A DNA stretch of 64,000 nt from Pseudomonas guariconensis (GCF_024127895.1 NZ_JAMYBK010000004.1:62001-126000); one strand, 5' to 3'; counted from the stretch's first letter, positions 9,605 to 21,060 are shown. Program-made: numbers and translations. The notes: generated by a model not told the origin, from the letters alone.

Positions 9605-9787
9605 ATGGCTGTTCAGCAGAACAAAAAATCCCGCTCTGCCCGCGACATGCGCCGTTCCCACGACGCCCTGTCGGAAAACGCGCTGTCGGTAGAGAAGAGC
9701 ACCGGTGAAGTACACCTGCGCCACCACGTTTCGCCAGAAGGCGTATACCGTGGTCGCAAAGTGATCGACAAGGGCGCCGACGAGTAA
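9605..9787 (+). CDS. rpmF: 50S ribosomal protein L32
   Basis: A 60-residue basic ribosomal protein beginning [19 protein letters not shown] after Met, the conserved L32 N-terminus. It has no zinc-binding cysteines and is therefore the Zn-independent form. GGAGTTAATCA precedes the ATG. It lies 13 bp after yceD and 3 bp before plsX. Confidence 0.97.
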   Translation: MAVQQNKKSRSARDMRRSHDALSENALSVEKSTGEVHLRHHVSPEGVYRGRKVIDKGADE

Positions 9788-9790
9788 TCC

Positions 9791-10801
9791 TTGTCCGCTC
9801 AGATCATCGCGATCGACGCAATGGGCGGGGACTTCGGTCCCCGCAGCATTGTCCAGGCAAGCATTGCCTGCCTTTCGGCTACCCCCTCGCTGCACCTGAC
9901 CCTCGTCGGTCAACCTTCCTTTCTCGAAGAGCTCGTCAGCGGCCTACCGGCTGCGGATCGTGCGCGCCTGCAAATCGTTGGGGCGAGCGAGGTGGTGGGT
10001 ATGGACGAGCGGCCGTCCCAGGCGTTGCGCGGCAAGCCTGACTCGTCGATGCGCGTCGCCCTGGAGTTGGTGCGTGACGGCAAGGCGCAGGCCTGCGTGA
10101 GCGCCGGCAATACCGGTGCACTGATGGCCCTGTCGCGCTTCGTGCTCAAGACCCTGCCGGGCATCGACCGGCCGGCCATGGTGGCCGCGATCCCGACCCA
10201 GGCAGGCTACTGCCAACTGCTCGACCTGGGTGCCAACGTCGATTGCAGTGCCGAGAACCTCTACCAGTTCGCCGTGATGGGCTCGGTGGCCGCGCAGGCC
10301 CTGGGTATCCATCGTCCGCGCGTGGCGCTGCTCAATGTCGGTACCGAGGACATCAAGGGCAACCAGCAGGTCAAGCTGGCCGCCAGCCTCCTGCAGAATG
10401 CCCGTGGCCTCAACTATATAGGCTTCGTCGAGGGCGACGGCCTGTATCGCGGCGAGGCGGACGTGGTGGTCTGCGATGGGTTCGTCGGCAATATCCTGCT
10501 CAAGTCCAGCGAAGGCCTGGCGACCATGATCGGTGTGCGTATCGAGGCGCTGTTCAGGAGCGGGCTGCTCGCCCGTGCCGCCGGTGCGCTGGCCATGCCG
10601 CTGCTCAAGCGCTTGCAGGCCGACCTGGCGCCGGCGCGACACAATGGCGCGAGTTTTCTCGGCCTGCAGGGTATCGTCATCAAGAGCCATGGCTCGGCGG
10701 GGGTGCAGGGTTTCCAGAGCGCCATCCAGCGGGCGCTGATCGAGATCCAGGAGAACCTGCCGCAACGGCTGCATGGTCGCCTGGAAGATCTCTTGCTTTA
10801 A
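9791..10801 (+). CDS. plsX: Phosphate acyltransferase PlsX
   Basis: Converts acyl-ACP plus phosphate to acyl-phosphate, the donor for PlsY in phosphatidic acid synthesis. It is a peripheral membrane protein of 336 residues. The N-terminus [13 protein letters not shown] and the later [13 protein letters not shown] motif are diagnostic. The likely start is a TTG three bases after the rpmF stop, the only start that keeps the conserved N-terminus. Such a weak start suggests coupling to rpmF translation. About 125 bp without a gene follow before fabD. Confidence 0.94.
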   Translation: MSAQIIAIDAMGGDFGPRSIVQASIACLSATPSLHLTLVGQPSFLEELVSGLPAADRARLQIVGASEVVGMDERPSQALRGKPDSSMRVALELVRDGKAQACVSAGNTGALMALSRFVLKTLPGIDRPAMVAAIPTQAGYCQLLDLGANVDCSAENLYQFAVMGSVAAQALGIHRPRVALLNVGTEDIKGNQQVKLAASLLQNARGLNYIGFVEGDGLYRGEADVVVCDGFVGNILLKSSEGLATMIGVRIEALFRSGLLARAAGALAMPLLKRLQADLAPARHNGASFLGLQGIVIKSHGSAGVQGFQSAIQRALIEIQENLPQRLHGRLEDLLL

Positions 10802-10925
10802 TTCCCGCCGTGAAGTGGTTAAATGTGACCGCTTGGTCCCTTTTCCCATCCAAGTGTTCAGTTTCCGCGTCCAGCCCCGGGCTCGACGCACCCTATCCGA
10901 CGACAAGATCATAAGGGCTTGTTCA

Positions 10926-11864
10926 ATGTCTGCATCCCTCGCATTCGTCTTTCCCGGTCAAGGTTCCCAGTCGCTGGGCATGCTCGCCGAACTCGGCGCA
11001 GAGAAGCCGGTAATCGTCGAGACCTTCAAGGAAGCCTCCGAGGCCCTGGGCTACGACCTGTGGAAGCTGGTCCAGCAAGGTCCGGAAGAACAACTCAACC
11101 AAACCGACAAGACCCAGCCGGCGATCCTCACCGCCTCCATCGCCCTGTGGCGCCTGTGGCTGGAGGAGGGCGGCGCACGCCCGGCATTCGTCTCCGGCCA
11201 CAGCCTGGGTGAATACAGTGCGCTGGTTGCCGCTGGCAGCCTGAGCCTGAAGGACGCCGTTCGCCTGGTCGAGCGCCGTGGTCAGCTGATGCAGGAAGCC
11301 GTACCGGCAGGCCATGGCGCCATGGCGGCGATCCTGGGCCTGGACGACGCCGACGTGGTGGCCATCTGTGCCGAAGCGGCCGAGGACGAAGTGGTCAGCG
11401 CGGTCAATTTCAACTCCCCTGGCCAGGTGGTCATCGCCGGCAACAAAGCTGCGGTGGACCGTGCCATCGAGCTGTGCAAGGCCAAGGGCGCCAAGCGCGC
11501 GCTGCCGCTGGCGGTCAGCGTGCCGTCGCACTGTGCCTTGATGAAGCCGGCCGCCGAGCGCTTCGCCGAGGCGGTCAACGCCATCGAGTGGAAGGCTCCG
11601 CAGATCCCGGTGGTGCAGAACGTCACCGCCGCGGTCGCCGCCAGCCTCGACGCCCTCAAGCAAGACCTGCTGGCGCAGCTGTACCAGCCGGTGCGTTGGG
11701 TGGAATGCGTGCAGACCCTGGCCGCCAACGGTGCGCTCAACCTGGTCGAGTGCGGCCCGGGCAAGGTCCTGGCTGGCCTGAACAAGCGTTGCGCCGACGG
11801 CGTGACCACCTACAACCTCAATACCCCTGACGCTGTCGCCGCCACCCGTGCGGCGCTGGCCTGA
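10926..11864 (+). CDS. fabD: Malonyl-CoA:ACP transacylase FabD
   Basis: Loads malonyl groups onto ACP for fatty acid elongation. The 312-residue protein begins MSASLAFVFPGQGSQ, with the oxyanion-hole Gln in GQGSQ. The nucleophile is Ser93 in GHSLGE, and the partner His is in the VPSHCALM segment near residue 201. An in-frame ATG upstream would add 51 unconserved residues, so the ATG at the conserved N-terminus was chosen. fabG starts 16 bp after the stop. Confidence 0.96.
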   Translation: MSASLAFVFPGQGSQSLGMLAELGAEKPVIVETFKEASEALGYDLWKLVQQGPEEQLNQTDKTQPAILTASIALWRLWLEEGGARPAFVSGHSLGEYSALVAAGSLSLKDAVRLVERRGQLMQEAVPAGHGAMAAILGLDDADVVAICAEAAEDEVVSAVNFNSPGQVVIAGNKAAVDRAIELCKAKGAKRALPLAVSVPSHCALMKPAAERFAEAVNAIEWKAPQIPVVQNVTAAVAASLDALKQDLLAQLYQPVRWVECVQTLAANGALNLVECGPGKVLAGLNKRCADGVTTYNLNTPDAVAATRAALA

Positions 11865-11880
11865 ACTAGGAGAAGCTTGC

Positions 11881-12621
11881 ATGAGCCTGCAAGGTAAAGT
11901 TGCATTGGTCACTGGCGCGAGCCGTGGCATCGGCCAGGCCATCGCCCTCGAACTGGGCCGCCAGGGCGCGACCGTGATCGGCACCGCCACCTCGGCCTCG
12001 GGTGCCGAGCGCATCGCTGCCACCCTCAAGGAGCACGGCATCGCCGGTACCGGTATGGCGCTGAACGTGACCAGCGACGAGTCGGTCACCGCGGTCCTCA
12101 ATGCGATCCAGGAACAGTTCGGCGCGCCGGCCATCCTGGTCAACAACGCCGGTATCACCCGCGACAACCTGATGCTGCGCATGAAGGATGACGAGTGGTT
12201 CGACGTGGTCGACACCAACCTCAACAGCCTCTACCGTCTGTCCAAGGGCGTGCTGCGTGGCATGACCAAGGCGCGTTGGGGCCGTATCATCAGCATCGGC
12301 TCCGTGGTCGGTGCCATGGGCAACGTCGGCCAGGTCAACTACGCCGCCGCCAAGGCCGGCCTGGAAGGCTTCAGCCGCGCCCTGGCGCGTGAAGTCGGCT
12401 CGCGTGGCATCACCGTCAACTCGGTGGCCCCGGGCTTCATCGACACCGACATGACCCGCGAGCTGCCAGAAGCGCACCGCGAGGGCCTGTTGAGCCAGAT
12501 TCCGCTGGGCCGCCTGGGCCAGGCCGAGGAGATCGCCAAGGTGGTTTCCTTCCTGGCATCCGACGGTGCAGCCTACGTCACCGGCGCCACCGTGCCGGTG
12601 AACGGCGGGATGTACATGTAA
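11881..12621 (+). CDS. fabG: 3-oxoacyl-ACP reductase FabG
   Basis: NADPH-dependent reduction of beta-ketoacyl-ACP in fatty acid elongation. A classical short-chain dehydrogenase of 246 residues: TGASRGIGQA cofactor motif, NNAG, catalytic Ser in SIGSVVG, Tyr and Lys in YAAAKAG, and the C-terminal VNGGMYM typical of FabG. AGGAG lies 9 nt before the ATG. Confidence 0.97.
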   Translation: MSLQGKVALVTGASRGIGQAIALELGRQGATVIGTATSASGAERIAATLKEHGIAGTGMALNVTSDESVTAVLNAIQEQFGAPAILVNNAGITRDNLMLRMKDDEWFDVVDTNLNSLYRLSKGVLRGMTKARWGRIISIGSVVGAMGNVGQVNYAAAKAGLEGFSRALAREVGSRGITVNSVAPGFIDTDMTRELPEAHREGLLSQIPLGRLGQAEEIAKVVSFLASDGAAYVTGATVPVNGGMYM

Positions 12622-12765
12622 AACTGCAACTCAATGTGACGGATTGCTTCAAAAAAGAGTCATACACGGAGCCTAAAATCCGTTATAAAGCTGCAACCAG
12701 ATTCCGGGCAGAGGGTCGGGTGACTTGGTGGAAGGCGCGTTCCGCTTGAAAAGCAGGCGTCTTCC

Positions 12766-12771
12766 TATAAA
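12766..12771 (+). promoter_or_regulatory. -10 element of a probable acpP promoter
   Basis: TATAAA stands out in the 203-bp fabG-acpP gap, preceded by a weak -35 (CGCTTG at 17 nt). Separate transcription of acpP fits the high demand for acyl carrier protein. The -35 is poor, so this is a moderate call. Confidence 0.45.
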
Positions 12772-12824
12772 CTTGGTCACCGGCCAGCTGCCTGACATAT
12801 GTCCATTAGGAGTGAAAACTAGGT

Positions 12825-13061
12825 ATGAGCACCATCGAAGAACGCGTCAAGAAAATCGTCGCCGAGCAACTGGGCGTCAAGGAAGAGGAAGTGACTGCCG
12901 AGAAGTCCTTCGTCGATGACCTGGGTGCCGATTCGCTTGACACCGTTGAGCTGGTGATGGCTCTGGAAGAGGAATTCGAGACCGAAATCCCTGACGAAGA
13001 AGCCGAGAAGATCACTACCGTTCAAGCTGCTATCGACTACGTCAAAAGCCACCAGGCCTAA
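12825..13061 (+). CDS. acpP: Acyl carrier protein AcpP
   Basis: A 78-residue acidic carrier of growing acyl chains. The phosphopantetheine attachment site is Ser37 in [17 protein letters not shown] lies upstream of the start. fabG and fabF flank it, and a strong terminator follows. Confidence 0.98.
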   Translation: MSTIEERVKKIVAEQLGVKEEEVTAEKSFVDDLGADSLDTVELVMALEEEFETEIPDEEAEKITTVQAAIDYVKSHQA

Positions 13062-13089
13062 GACGCAGTAGTCGACGCTTCTTGTCGGG

Positions 13090-13126
13090 AAAAACCGCAC
13101 TGCCTTTGCCGGCGTGCGGTTTTTTC
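13090..13126 (+). terminator. Rho-independent terminator after acpP
   Basis: AAAACCGCAC pairs with GTGCGGTTTT across a short loop and is followed by a T-run. It limits acpP read-through into fabF. Confidence 0.88.
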
Positions 13127-13215
13127 TTTGCGAGCGCCGAGGGCCTGTTGCCATTTCATTCCCTCAACGTGAATGCAATGGCAAGAGACTCTAGTTATTA
13201 GAAGAGGAGAGTACT

Positions 13216-14460
13216 GTGTCGCGTAGACGCGTCGTGGTCACCGGTATGGGTATGTTGTCGCCACTGGGTACCGATGTACCGAGCACTTGGCAAGGCATTC
13301 TGGCTGGCCGCAGTGGCATCGGTCCGATCGAGCATACGGACCTGTCTGCCTACTCCACCCGTTTTGGCGGCTCGGTGAAGGGCTTCGATGTCGAGCAATA
13401 CCTGTCGGCCAAGGAAGCCCGCAAGCTCGACCTGTTCATCCAGTACGGCCTGGCGGCCGGTTTCCAGGCGGTGCGCAACGCCGGCCTGGAAATCTCCGAC
13501 GCCAACCGTGAGCGCATCGGCGTCGCCATGGGCTCGGGCATCGGCGGCCTGACCAACATCGAGGACACCAGCCGGACCTTGCACGAGCAGGGCCCGCGGC
13601 GGATCTCGCCGTTCTTCGTACCGGGTTCGATCATCAACATGATCTCCGGCTTCCTGTCGATCCACCTGGGTCTGCAGGGGCCCAACTACGCCATTTCCAC
13701 CGCTTGCACCACTGGCACCCACTGCATCGGCATGGCCGCGCGCAATATCGCCCATGGCGAGGCCGATGTGATGATCGCCGGTGGCGCCGAGATGGCCGCC
13801 TGTGGCCTGGGCATGGGGGGCTTCGGCGCTTCCCGTGCGCTGTCGACCCGCAATGACGAGCCGGCCCGCGCCAGCCGTCCGTGGGACAAGGGCCGTGATG
13901 GCTTCGTGCTGTCCGATGGCGCCGGTGCCCTGGTGCTCGAGGAACTCGAGCATGCCAAGGCCCGTGGCGCGACCATCTATGCCGAGCTGGTCGGTTTCGG
14001 CATGAGCGGCGATGCCTTCCACATGACCTCGCCGCCCGAGGACGGTGCCGGCGCTGCCCGTTGCATGGCCAACGCCTTGCGCGATGCTGGCCTTGCGCCG
14101 GAAGCGGTCAGCTACATCAATGCCCACGGCACCTCGACGCCTGCGGGCGATTTGGCCGAAGTGGCGGCGATCAAGCAGGTGTTCGGCGAACATGCCTACA
14201 AGCTGGCGGTCAGCTCCACCAAGTCGATGACCGGCCACCTGCTGGGCGCAGCCGGCGCGGTGGAGGCGATCTTCAGCGTGCTGGCGATCAACAGCCAGAT
14301 GGCGCCACCGACCATCAACCTGGACGAGCCGGACGAAGGCTGTGACCTGGACTTCGTACCGCACGAGGCACGCAGCATGCCGATCGACGTGGTGCTGTCC
14401 AACTCCTTCGGCTTCGGTGGGACCAACGGTTCGCTGGTATTCCGCCGGTTCGTTGGCTGA
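13216..14460 (+). CDS. fabF: 3-oxoacyl-ACP synthase II FabF
   Basis: Condenses malonyl-ACP with acyl-ACP, including palmitoleoyl to cis-vaccenoyl elongation. The 414-residue thiolase-fold enzyme has nucleophile Cys164 (STACTTGTH) and the two catalytic histidines in NAHGTSTP and MTGHLLGA. The start is GTG, preceded by AGAGGAGAG. The stop overlaps the pabC ATG (ATGA). Confidence 0.96.
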   Translation: MSRRRVVVTGMGMLSPLGTDVPSTWQGILAGRSGIGPIEHTDLSAYSTRFGGSVKGFDVEQYLSAKEARKLDLFIQYGLAAGFQAVRNAGLEISDANRERIGVAMGSGIGGLTNIEDTSRTLHEQGPRRISPFFVPGSIINMISGFLSIHLGLQGPNYAISTACTTGTHCIGMAARNIAHGEADVMIAGGAEMAACGLGMGGFGASRALSTRNDEPARASRPWDKGRDGFVLSDGAGALVLEELEHAKARGATIYAELVGFGMSGDAFHMTSPPEDGAGAARCMANALRDAGLAPEAVSYINAHGTSTPAGDLAEVAAIKQVFGEHAYKLAVSSTKSMTGHLLGAAGAVEAIFSVLAINSQMAPPTINLDEPDEGCDLDFVPHEARSMPIDVVLSNSFGFGGTNGSLVFRRFVG

Positions 14461-15281
14461 TGCACAGCTGGATCGACGGCCAGGAGGCGACTGCGGTCAA
14501 CCTGCAGAACCGCGGCCTGGCCTATGGCGATGGCCTGTTCGAGACCATCGCCGTGCGTGGCGGCAGGCCGAGCCTGCTCACCCAGCATCTCGATCGCCTG
14601 GCGCTGGGTTGCCAGCGCCTGGCGATCGAGCTCGACCTGGCGCTGGTGCGTGACGAAGTCGTGCGCTATGCCAGCCTGCTCGGCGACGGCGTGGCCAAGC
14701 TGATCCTCACCCGTGGCGATAGCCTGCGTGGCTACGCACCTGCCGTGGGCGCCATGCCCCGGCGTATCCTCCAGGGCAGCCCTCTGCCGGCCTATCCCCG
14801 TGAGCATGCCGAACACGGCGTGCGCCTGTTCGCCTGCCAGACTCGTCTGGCGGAACAACCGTTGCTGGCTGGGCTCAAACACCTGAACCGCCTGGAACAG
14901 GTGCTGGCCCGTGGCGAATGGCAGGATGGCGAGCATGCCGAAGGGTTGATGCGCGACATGCGCGGGCGGCTGATCGAAGGGGTGTACAGCAACCTGTTCC
15001 TGGTGCACGACGGCGTGTTGCTGACGGCCGACCTGAGCCGCTGCGGCGTGGCGGGCGTCATGCGCGCGGCGTTGCTGGAGCAGGCGACGGCGCTCGGCAT
15101 CCCGGTGCAGGTGCGCGACCTCGAGCTGGCGGAGCTTGCGCGAGCCGACGAAGTGTTTCTGTGCAACAGCGTCTATGGCGTGTGGCCGGTGCGCGAGTTC
15201 GCCGCGCTGAAGCTCGGCTGGTCGCCAGGCCCGCTCACCCGTAAACTGCAGGCCGTTGCCCGTACGTTACTGGATATCTGA
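14460..15281 (+). CDS. pabC: Aminodeoxychorismate lyase PabC
   Basis: PLP-dependent fold-type IV enzyme that releases p-aminobenzoate and pyruvate from 4-amino-4-deoxychorismate for folate synthesis. The 273-residue protein has GDGLFETIAV near residue 22, the Schiff-base Lys in GLKHLNRLEQV near residue 140, and EGVYSNLFLV near residue 175. It overlaps fabF by one base, the usual fabF-pabC-mltG arrangement. Confidence 0.95.
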   Translation: MHSWIDGQEATAVNLQNRGLAYGDGLFETIAVRGGRPSLLTQHLDRLALGCQRLAIELDLALVRDEVVRYASLLGDGVAKLILTRGDSLRGYAPAVGAMPRRILQGSPLPAYPREHAEHGVRLFACQTRLAEQPLLAGLKHLNRLEQVLARGEWQDGEHAEGLMRDMRGRLIEGVYSNLFLVHDGVLLTADLSRCGVAGVMRAALLEQATALGIPVQVRDLELAELARADEVFLCNSVYGVWPVREFAALKLGWSPGPLTRKLQAVARTLLDI

Positions 15282-15285
15282 ATTC

Positions 15286-16470
15286 GTGAGACGCAAATTC
15301 CTGCTGCTGCTGGAAATGGGCCTGATCCTCGCCGGTCTGGCCTTGGGCTGGGGGGCCTGGAAGGTCTACACCGTCCTGGAGCAGCCCCTGCACGTGACGC
15401 AGGAGCGCCTGCTCGACGTGCCCAGTGGCACCACCCCCAATCGCATGTTCTATCGCATGCAGGGCGAAGGCCTGCTCGAGGATGCCCTCTGGCTGCGCCT
15501 GTACTGGCGCTTCAACATGGCCGGTACCCCATTGCACACCGGCGAGTACCGCCTCACGCCGGGCATGACCGTGCACGACCTGTTCGAGGCCTGGCGCCGG
15601 GGCGACGTGGTGCAGTACAACCTGACCCTGGTCGAGGGCTGGACCTTCCGCCAGGTGCGCGCGGCCGTCGCCAAGCATGAAAAGATCAAGCATACCCTCG
15701 GCGGCTTGTCCGACTCGGAAGTGATGGATCGGCTCGGCCACACCGGCGTGTTTCCCGAGGGCCGCTTCTTCCCCGACACCTACCGTTTCGTGCGGGGCAT
15801 GAGCGACGTCGAGCTGTTGCAGCAAGCCTACATGCGCCTGGAAGAGGTGCTGGCCAAGGAGTGGGCCGCACGGGCCAGCGGCTTGCCGTATCGCGATCCG
15901 TACCAGGCGCTGATCATGGCCTCGCTGGTGGAGAAGGAAACCGGTATTCCCCAGGAGCGTGGGCAGATCGCCGGCGTGTTCGTGCGCCGCCTGCGCCTTG
16001 GCATGATGCTGCAGACCGACCCGACGGTGATCTACGGCATGGGCGAGCGCTACAACGGCAGGATCACCCGTGCCGACCTGCGCGAGCCGACGCCCTACAA
16101 CACCTACACCATGACCGGCCTGCCGCCGACGCCGATCGCCATGGTCGGTCGCGAGGCCATCCATGCCGCGCTGAACCCGGCCGATGGCAGCAGCCTGTAC
16201 TTCGTCGCCCGTGGTGACGGCAGCCATGTGTTCTCCGACGACCTGGACGACCACAATACGGCGGTACGTGAATACCAGCTCAAGCGTCGTGCGGACTACC
16301 GTTCCAGCCCGGCGCCCCAGGCGCAGCCGGAGGAGGGCGGGCAGGTCGCGCCCTCCGAGCCGCCGGCCGAGACCGGCGAGCCCCCGGCCACCGGCCCGGC
16401 GGACGCGGGCGACGAGCCTGCCACCGAATCCGCGCCGGCCGAGTCGCCGGCACCTGACGAACAACAGTAA
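15286..16470 (+). CDS. mltG: Endolytic peptidoglycan transglycosylase MltG (YceG)
   Basis: Inner-membrane lytic transglycosylase thought to terminate nascent glycan strands. From the GTG start (394 residues) a transmembrane helix covers about residues 3-22, then a LysM-like segment and the YceG domain with the catalytic Glu in MASLVEKETG and the TYRF and PTPI motifs. The last 60 residues are a Pro/Ala/Glu-rich tail. An ATG ten codons upstream is possible but would overlap pabC by 26 bp and break the short N-terminus seen in relatives. Confidence 0.92.
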   Translation: MRRKFLLLLEMGLILAGLALGWGAWKVYTVLEQPLHVTQERLLDVPSGTTPNRMFYRMQGEGLLEDALWLRLYWRFNMAGTPLHTGEYRLTPGMTVHDLFEAWRRGDVVQYNLTLVEGWTFRQVRAAVAKHEKIKHTLGGLSDSEVMDRLGHTGVFPEGRFFPDTYRFVRGMSDVELLQQAYMRLEEVLAKEWAARASGLPYRDPYQALIMASLVEKETGIPQERGQIAGVFVRRLRLGMMLQTDPTVIYGMGERYNGRITRADLREPTPYNTYTMTGLPPTPIAMVGREAIHAALNPADGSSLYFVARGDGSHVFSDDLDDHNTAVREYQLKRRADYRSSPAPQAQPEEGGQVAPSEPPAETGEPPATGPADAGDEPATESAPAESPAPDEQQ

Positions 16471-18091
<1,621 letters not shown>

Positions 18092-18128
18092 TCTTTCCTT
18101 TCGTTTCCTTCACGTGTGTCGTCATCCC

Positions 18129-18914
18129 ATGCTCGTAGATTCCCATTGCCACCTCGACCGTCTTGACCTGAGTGCCCACCAGGGCTCCCTCGATGCCGCC
18201 CTGCAGGCCGCCCGTGAGCGGGGCGTCGGGCATTTCCTGTGCATCGGCGTGAGCGCCGATAACGCCGATGCGGTCAAGGCGCTGAGCGAGCGCTATGCCG
18301 ATGTCGACTGCTCGGTGGGCGTGCATCCGCTGGACCTGGCGCCGGGCGAGACACCGGCGCTGGCGTGGCTGCTGGGCGAGCTCGCCCATCCTCACGTGGT
18401 GGCGATCGGCGAGACCGGGCTGGACTATCACTACGAGCCGGAGGCCGCCGAGTTGCAGCAGGCCTCCTTCCGCCTGCACCTGGAGGCGTCGCGGCAGACC
18501 GGCAAGCCGGTGATCGTCCATACTCGCGCAGCGCGGGCCGACACCTTGGCGCTGCTGCGCGAGGCCAGCCTGCCCCAGGCCGGGGTGCTGCACTGCTTCA
18601 CCGAGGACTGGGACATGGCCCGCGCGGCGCTGGACCTGGGCTACTACATCTCGCTGTCGGGCATCGTCACCTTCCGCAACGCCGATGCCCTGCGCGATGT
18701 CGCCCGCCAGGTGCCGGCCGACCGCCTGCTGGTGGAAACCGATTCGCCCTACCTGGCGCCCATCCCGTACCGTGGCAAGCCGAACCTGCCGCAGTACGTG
18801 CGCGAAGTGGCCGAGTACGTGGCCTCGCTGCGCGGCGTCAGCTATGAGCAGTTGGCGCAGCAGACCACCGCCAACTTCAAGCGGCTGTTTCCGCTGGCGC
18901 GGGTTGCCGGCTGA
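18129..18914 (+). CDS. tatD: TatD-family metal-dependent hydrolase
   Basis: A TIM-barrel metallohydrolase (261 residues) with 3'-5' exonuclease activity in characterised relatives. It begins MLVDSHCHLD, the HxH metal site, followed by GETGLDYHYE, HTRAA, HCFTED and the ETDSPYLAP motif with metal Asp. An upstream in-frame ATG adds five residues without homology. Only 37 bp separate it from holB. Naming within the TatD/YcfH family is approximate; the family is secure. Confidence 0.92.
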   Translation: MLVDSHCHLDRLDLSAHQGSLDAALQAARERGVGHFLCIGVSADNADAVKALSERYADVDCSVGVHPLDLAPGETPALAWLLGELAHPHVVAIGETGLDYHYEPEAAELQQASFRLHLEASRQTGKPVIVHTRAARADTLALLREASLPQAGVLHCFTEDWDMARAALDLGYYISLSGIVTFRNADALRDVARQVPADRLLVETDSPYLAPIPYRGKPNLPQYVREVAEYVASLRGVSYEQLAQQTTANFKRLFPLARVAG

Positions 18915-19005
18915 GTTTGCAGGCCGCTCTGTGTGAGCGGTATAGCCATTACTCGGGCCGCTTCGCGCCCCAACGGTGTAACCCGACGCAGTGGCCTGAT
19001 CGCAG

Positions 19006-19127
19006 GCAAAAAAAACCCGGGTTCTGGGGGGGGAATCCGGGTTAAGACCATTAGGAGTAAAACAAAGGTACCGCGGTCCCTGGGCACCTTTATTGGCGTG
19101 CCACTTGGGGGGATGCGCCACGCCAAC
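19006..19127 (-). ncRNA. rgsA: RgsA (P16) small RNA
   Basis: On the minus strand, a hairpin (AACCCGG / CCGGGTT with a C-rich loop) followed by eight Ts forms an intrinsic terminator at 19006-19043. A CAATACT -10 element at 19134-19140 predicts a start near 19127, giving about 122 nt. In P. aeruginosa the roughly 120-nt RpoS-dependent RgsA gene lies next to tatD. Position, orientation, size and an RpoS-like -10 without a -35 agree. Further stems (GGCGTG..CACGCC, GGT..ACC) support a structured RNA. The identification is by synteny and features, not alignment. Confidence 0.72.
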
Positions 19128-19218
19128 ACTCCAAGTATTGGTCAGCTTTGGCACAGTGCCAGCGACAACTGGTCGTTTTTTAAACAGATTTGGAATACGC
19201 CTGGGATGCATCCGGCCA

Positions 19219-20352
19219 TCAACGCATGGCCAGCGCGCGGACTTGCTGGATCGCTTCGTCGATCGAGCGCTCTTCTGTATGGAAATGCGGCGAAAAACGC
19301 ACACCCGACCCGCGCAGCGCACAGATCGTCCGCTCGGCGGTGAGTGCCCGGTAGATATCCTCACTGTCGTGCCCATCCAGGCTGAAGGTCACGATACCGG
19401 CCCGTCGCGCCGGGTTTGCCGGGCTGTGCAGGCGCACGCCAGGAATCGCCGCCAACCCTTGGTGCAATTGCTCGATGCGTTGCTCCAGGTGGCGCGCCAC
19501 CACGTCCATGCCGACGTCTTCCAGCAGCGACAGGCTCGCCTCCAGCGCACAGGCGCCCAGCATGTTCGGGCTGCCGCACTCGAACCGCCGGGCGCTGCGC
19601 GCCGGTTGCCACTGACGGCGCTCGAAATCGCCCAGGTGCTCGAGCATGTGCCAGCCATAGGCGTTGAGCTTCAGGCGCGGGCGCGGTTCGGCGCGGCAGT
19701 AGAACATCCCCAGGCCCTCGGGGCCGAGCATCCACTTGTGGCCATCGGCCATGGCGAAGTCGCACTGGTAGCGCTGCACGTCGAAGGGCAGGGCGCCGAC
19801 CTGCTGGATGGCATCGACGCAGAACAGCACACCCCTTGCCCGACAGGCCTGGCCGAGCCGGGCCAGGTCCAGGCGCAGGCCGCTGGCGAACTGCACGGCG
19901 CTGACCGCCAGCAGCCGGGCCCGCTCGCCGCAGGCGGCAAGCAGGGCGGCCTCCGGGTCGGTGCCGGCGAGGCTCACCGGGATCACCTGTACGCCGCGGT
20001 CGGCCAAGGCTTCCCAGACCACTCGGTTGGAGGGGAACTCCTCGTCGCTGATCACCACCTGGTCGCCCACCTGCCAGTCGAGGCCGAAGGCCACCAGGGA
20101 GAGCGCCTCGGACGTGCTCTTGACCAGGGCGATGTCCGCGCGCGACGGCGCATTGACCAGGCGGGCCAGGCGTTCGCGCAGGCGCCGCTCGGTATCCAGC
20201 CAGCGTGGGTACTGGCTGGCGCCCAGCTGCACGCTGTCGCGGGCGAAACGGGCCACCGCCTCGCCGGCCCGCCGTGGCCAGGGGGCGACGGCGGCGTGAT
20301 TCAGGTAGCGCAGGCCCGGCGCCAGGTCGAACTCATCGTGAAACATAGACAT
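19219..20352 (-). CDS. Class V aminotransferase (isopenicillin-N-epimerase/CsdA-like)
   Basis: A 377-residue PLP enzyme of fold type I, class V. The Schiff-base Lys is in ADGHKWMLGPEG near residue 206; the PLP-phosphate and ring-binding residues are in STSEALS and VDAIQQVGALP. It lacks the active-site Cys loop of dedicated NifS/IscS desulfurases, so it could be an aminotransferase, epimerase or lyase. The reaction is unknown. Divergent from a TetR gene 72 bp away, which may regulate it. Confidence 0.8.
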   Translation of the reverse strand: MSMFHDEFDLAPGLRYLNHAAVAPWPRRAGEAVARFARDSVQLGASQYPRWLDTERRLRERLARLVNAPSRADIALVKSTSEALSLVAFGLDWQVGDQVVISDEEFPSNRVVWEALADRGVQVIPVSLAGTDPEAALLAACGERARLLAVSAVQFASGLRLDLARLGQACRARGVLFCVDAIQQVGALPFDVQRYQCDFAMADGHKWMLGPEGLGMFYCRAEPRPRLKLNAYGWHMLEHLGDFERRQWQPARSARRFECGSPNMLGACALEASLSLLEDVGMDVVARHLEQRIEQLHQGLAAIPGVRLHSPANPARRAGIVTFSLDGHDSEDIYRALTAERTICALRGSGVRFSPHFHTEERSIDEAIQQVRALAMR

Positions 20353-20424
20353 GCTTGGATGATCCGTGCAATTTGCTGCAAGTTAGGCATAATAAACCGC
20401 TTCGATTGTCATCCAGTCCTTCCT

Positions 20425-21060
20425 ATGCAGAAAGAACCTCGTAAGGTCCGTGAGTTTCGCCGCCGCGAACAAGAGATCCTCGACACCGCGCTCAAGCTGT
20501 TCCTCGAACAGGGTGAAGACAGCGTCACCGTCGAGATGATCGCCGACGCCGTGGGTATCGGCAAAGGTACGATCTACAAGCACTTCAAGTCCAAGGCGGA
20601 GATCTACCTGCGCCTGATGCTCGACTACGAGCGCGACCTGAACGCCCTGTTGCACTCGGACGACGTCGACCGCGACAAGGAAGCCCTGTCGCGCGCCTAC
20701 TTCGAGTTTCGCATGCGTGACCCGCAGCGCTACCGGCTGTTCGACCGCCTGGAAGAGAAAGTGGTCAAGGGCAACCAGGTGCCGGAGATGGTCGAGGAGC
20801 TGCACCGTATCCGCGCCTCCAACTTCGATCGCCTGACCCTGCTGATCAAGGGGCGCATCAGCGAGGGCAAGCTCGAGGACGTGCCACCGTACTTCCACTA
20901 CTGCGCGGCCTGGGCCCTGGTGCACGGTGCCGTGGCACTGTACCACTCGCCATTCTGGAGCAACGTGCTGGAAGACCAGGAGGGCTTTTTCCAGTTCCTC
21001 ATGGACATCGGGGTACGCATGGGCAACAAGCGCAAGCGCGACCCGGAACCCGCGAACTGA
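20425..21060 (+). CDS. TetR-family transcriptional regulator
   Basis: A 211-residue repressor-type protein. The N-terminal helix-turn-helix (about residues 12-58) contains ILDTALKLFLEQG and the typical GIGKGTIYKHFKSK recognition helix. The C-terminal ligand domain ends with a basic tail (GNKRKRDPEPAN). The ATG gives the usual short basic N-terminus (MQKEPRKVREFRRRE). The effector is unknown; the divergent aminotransferase is the obvious candidate target. Confidence 0.88.
   Translation: MQKEPRKVREFRRREQEILDTALKLFLEQGEDSVTVEMIADAVGIGKGTIYKHFKSKAEIYLRLMLDYERDLNALLHSDDVDRDKEALSRAYFEFRMRDPQRYRLFDRLEEKVVKGNQVPEMVEELHRIRASNFDRLTLLIKGRISEGKLEDVPPYFHYCAAWALVHGAVALYHSPFWSNVLEDQEGFFQFLMDIGVRMGNKRKRDPEPAN

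Noticed and set aside
18933-19343. A 136-codon plus-strand frame after tatD
   Set aside because: It covers the rgsA terminator and promoter, has no ribosome site, and its sequence resembles no protein.
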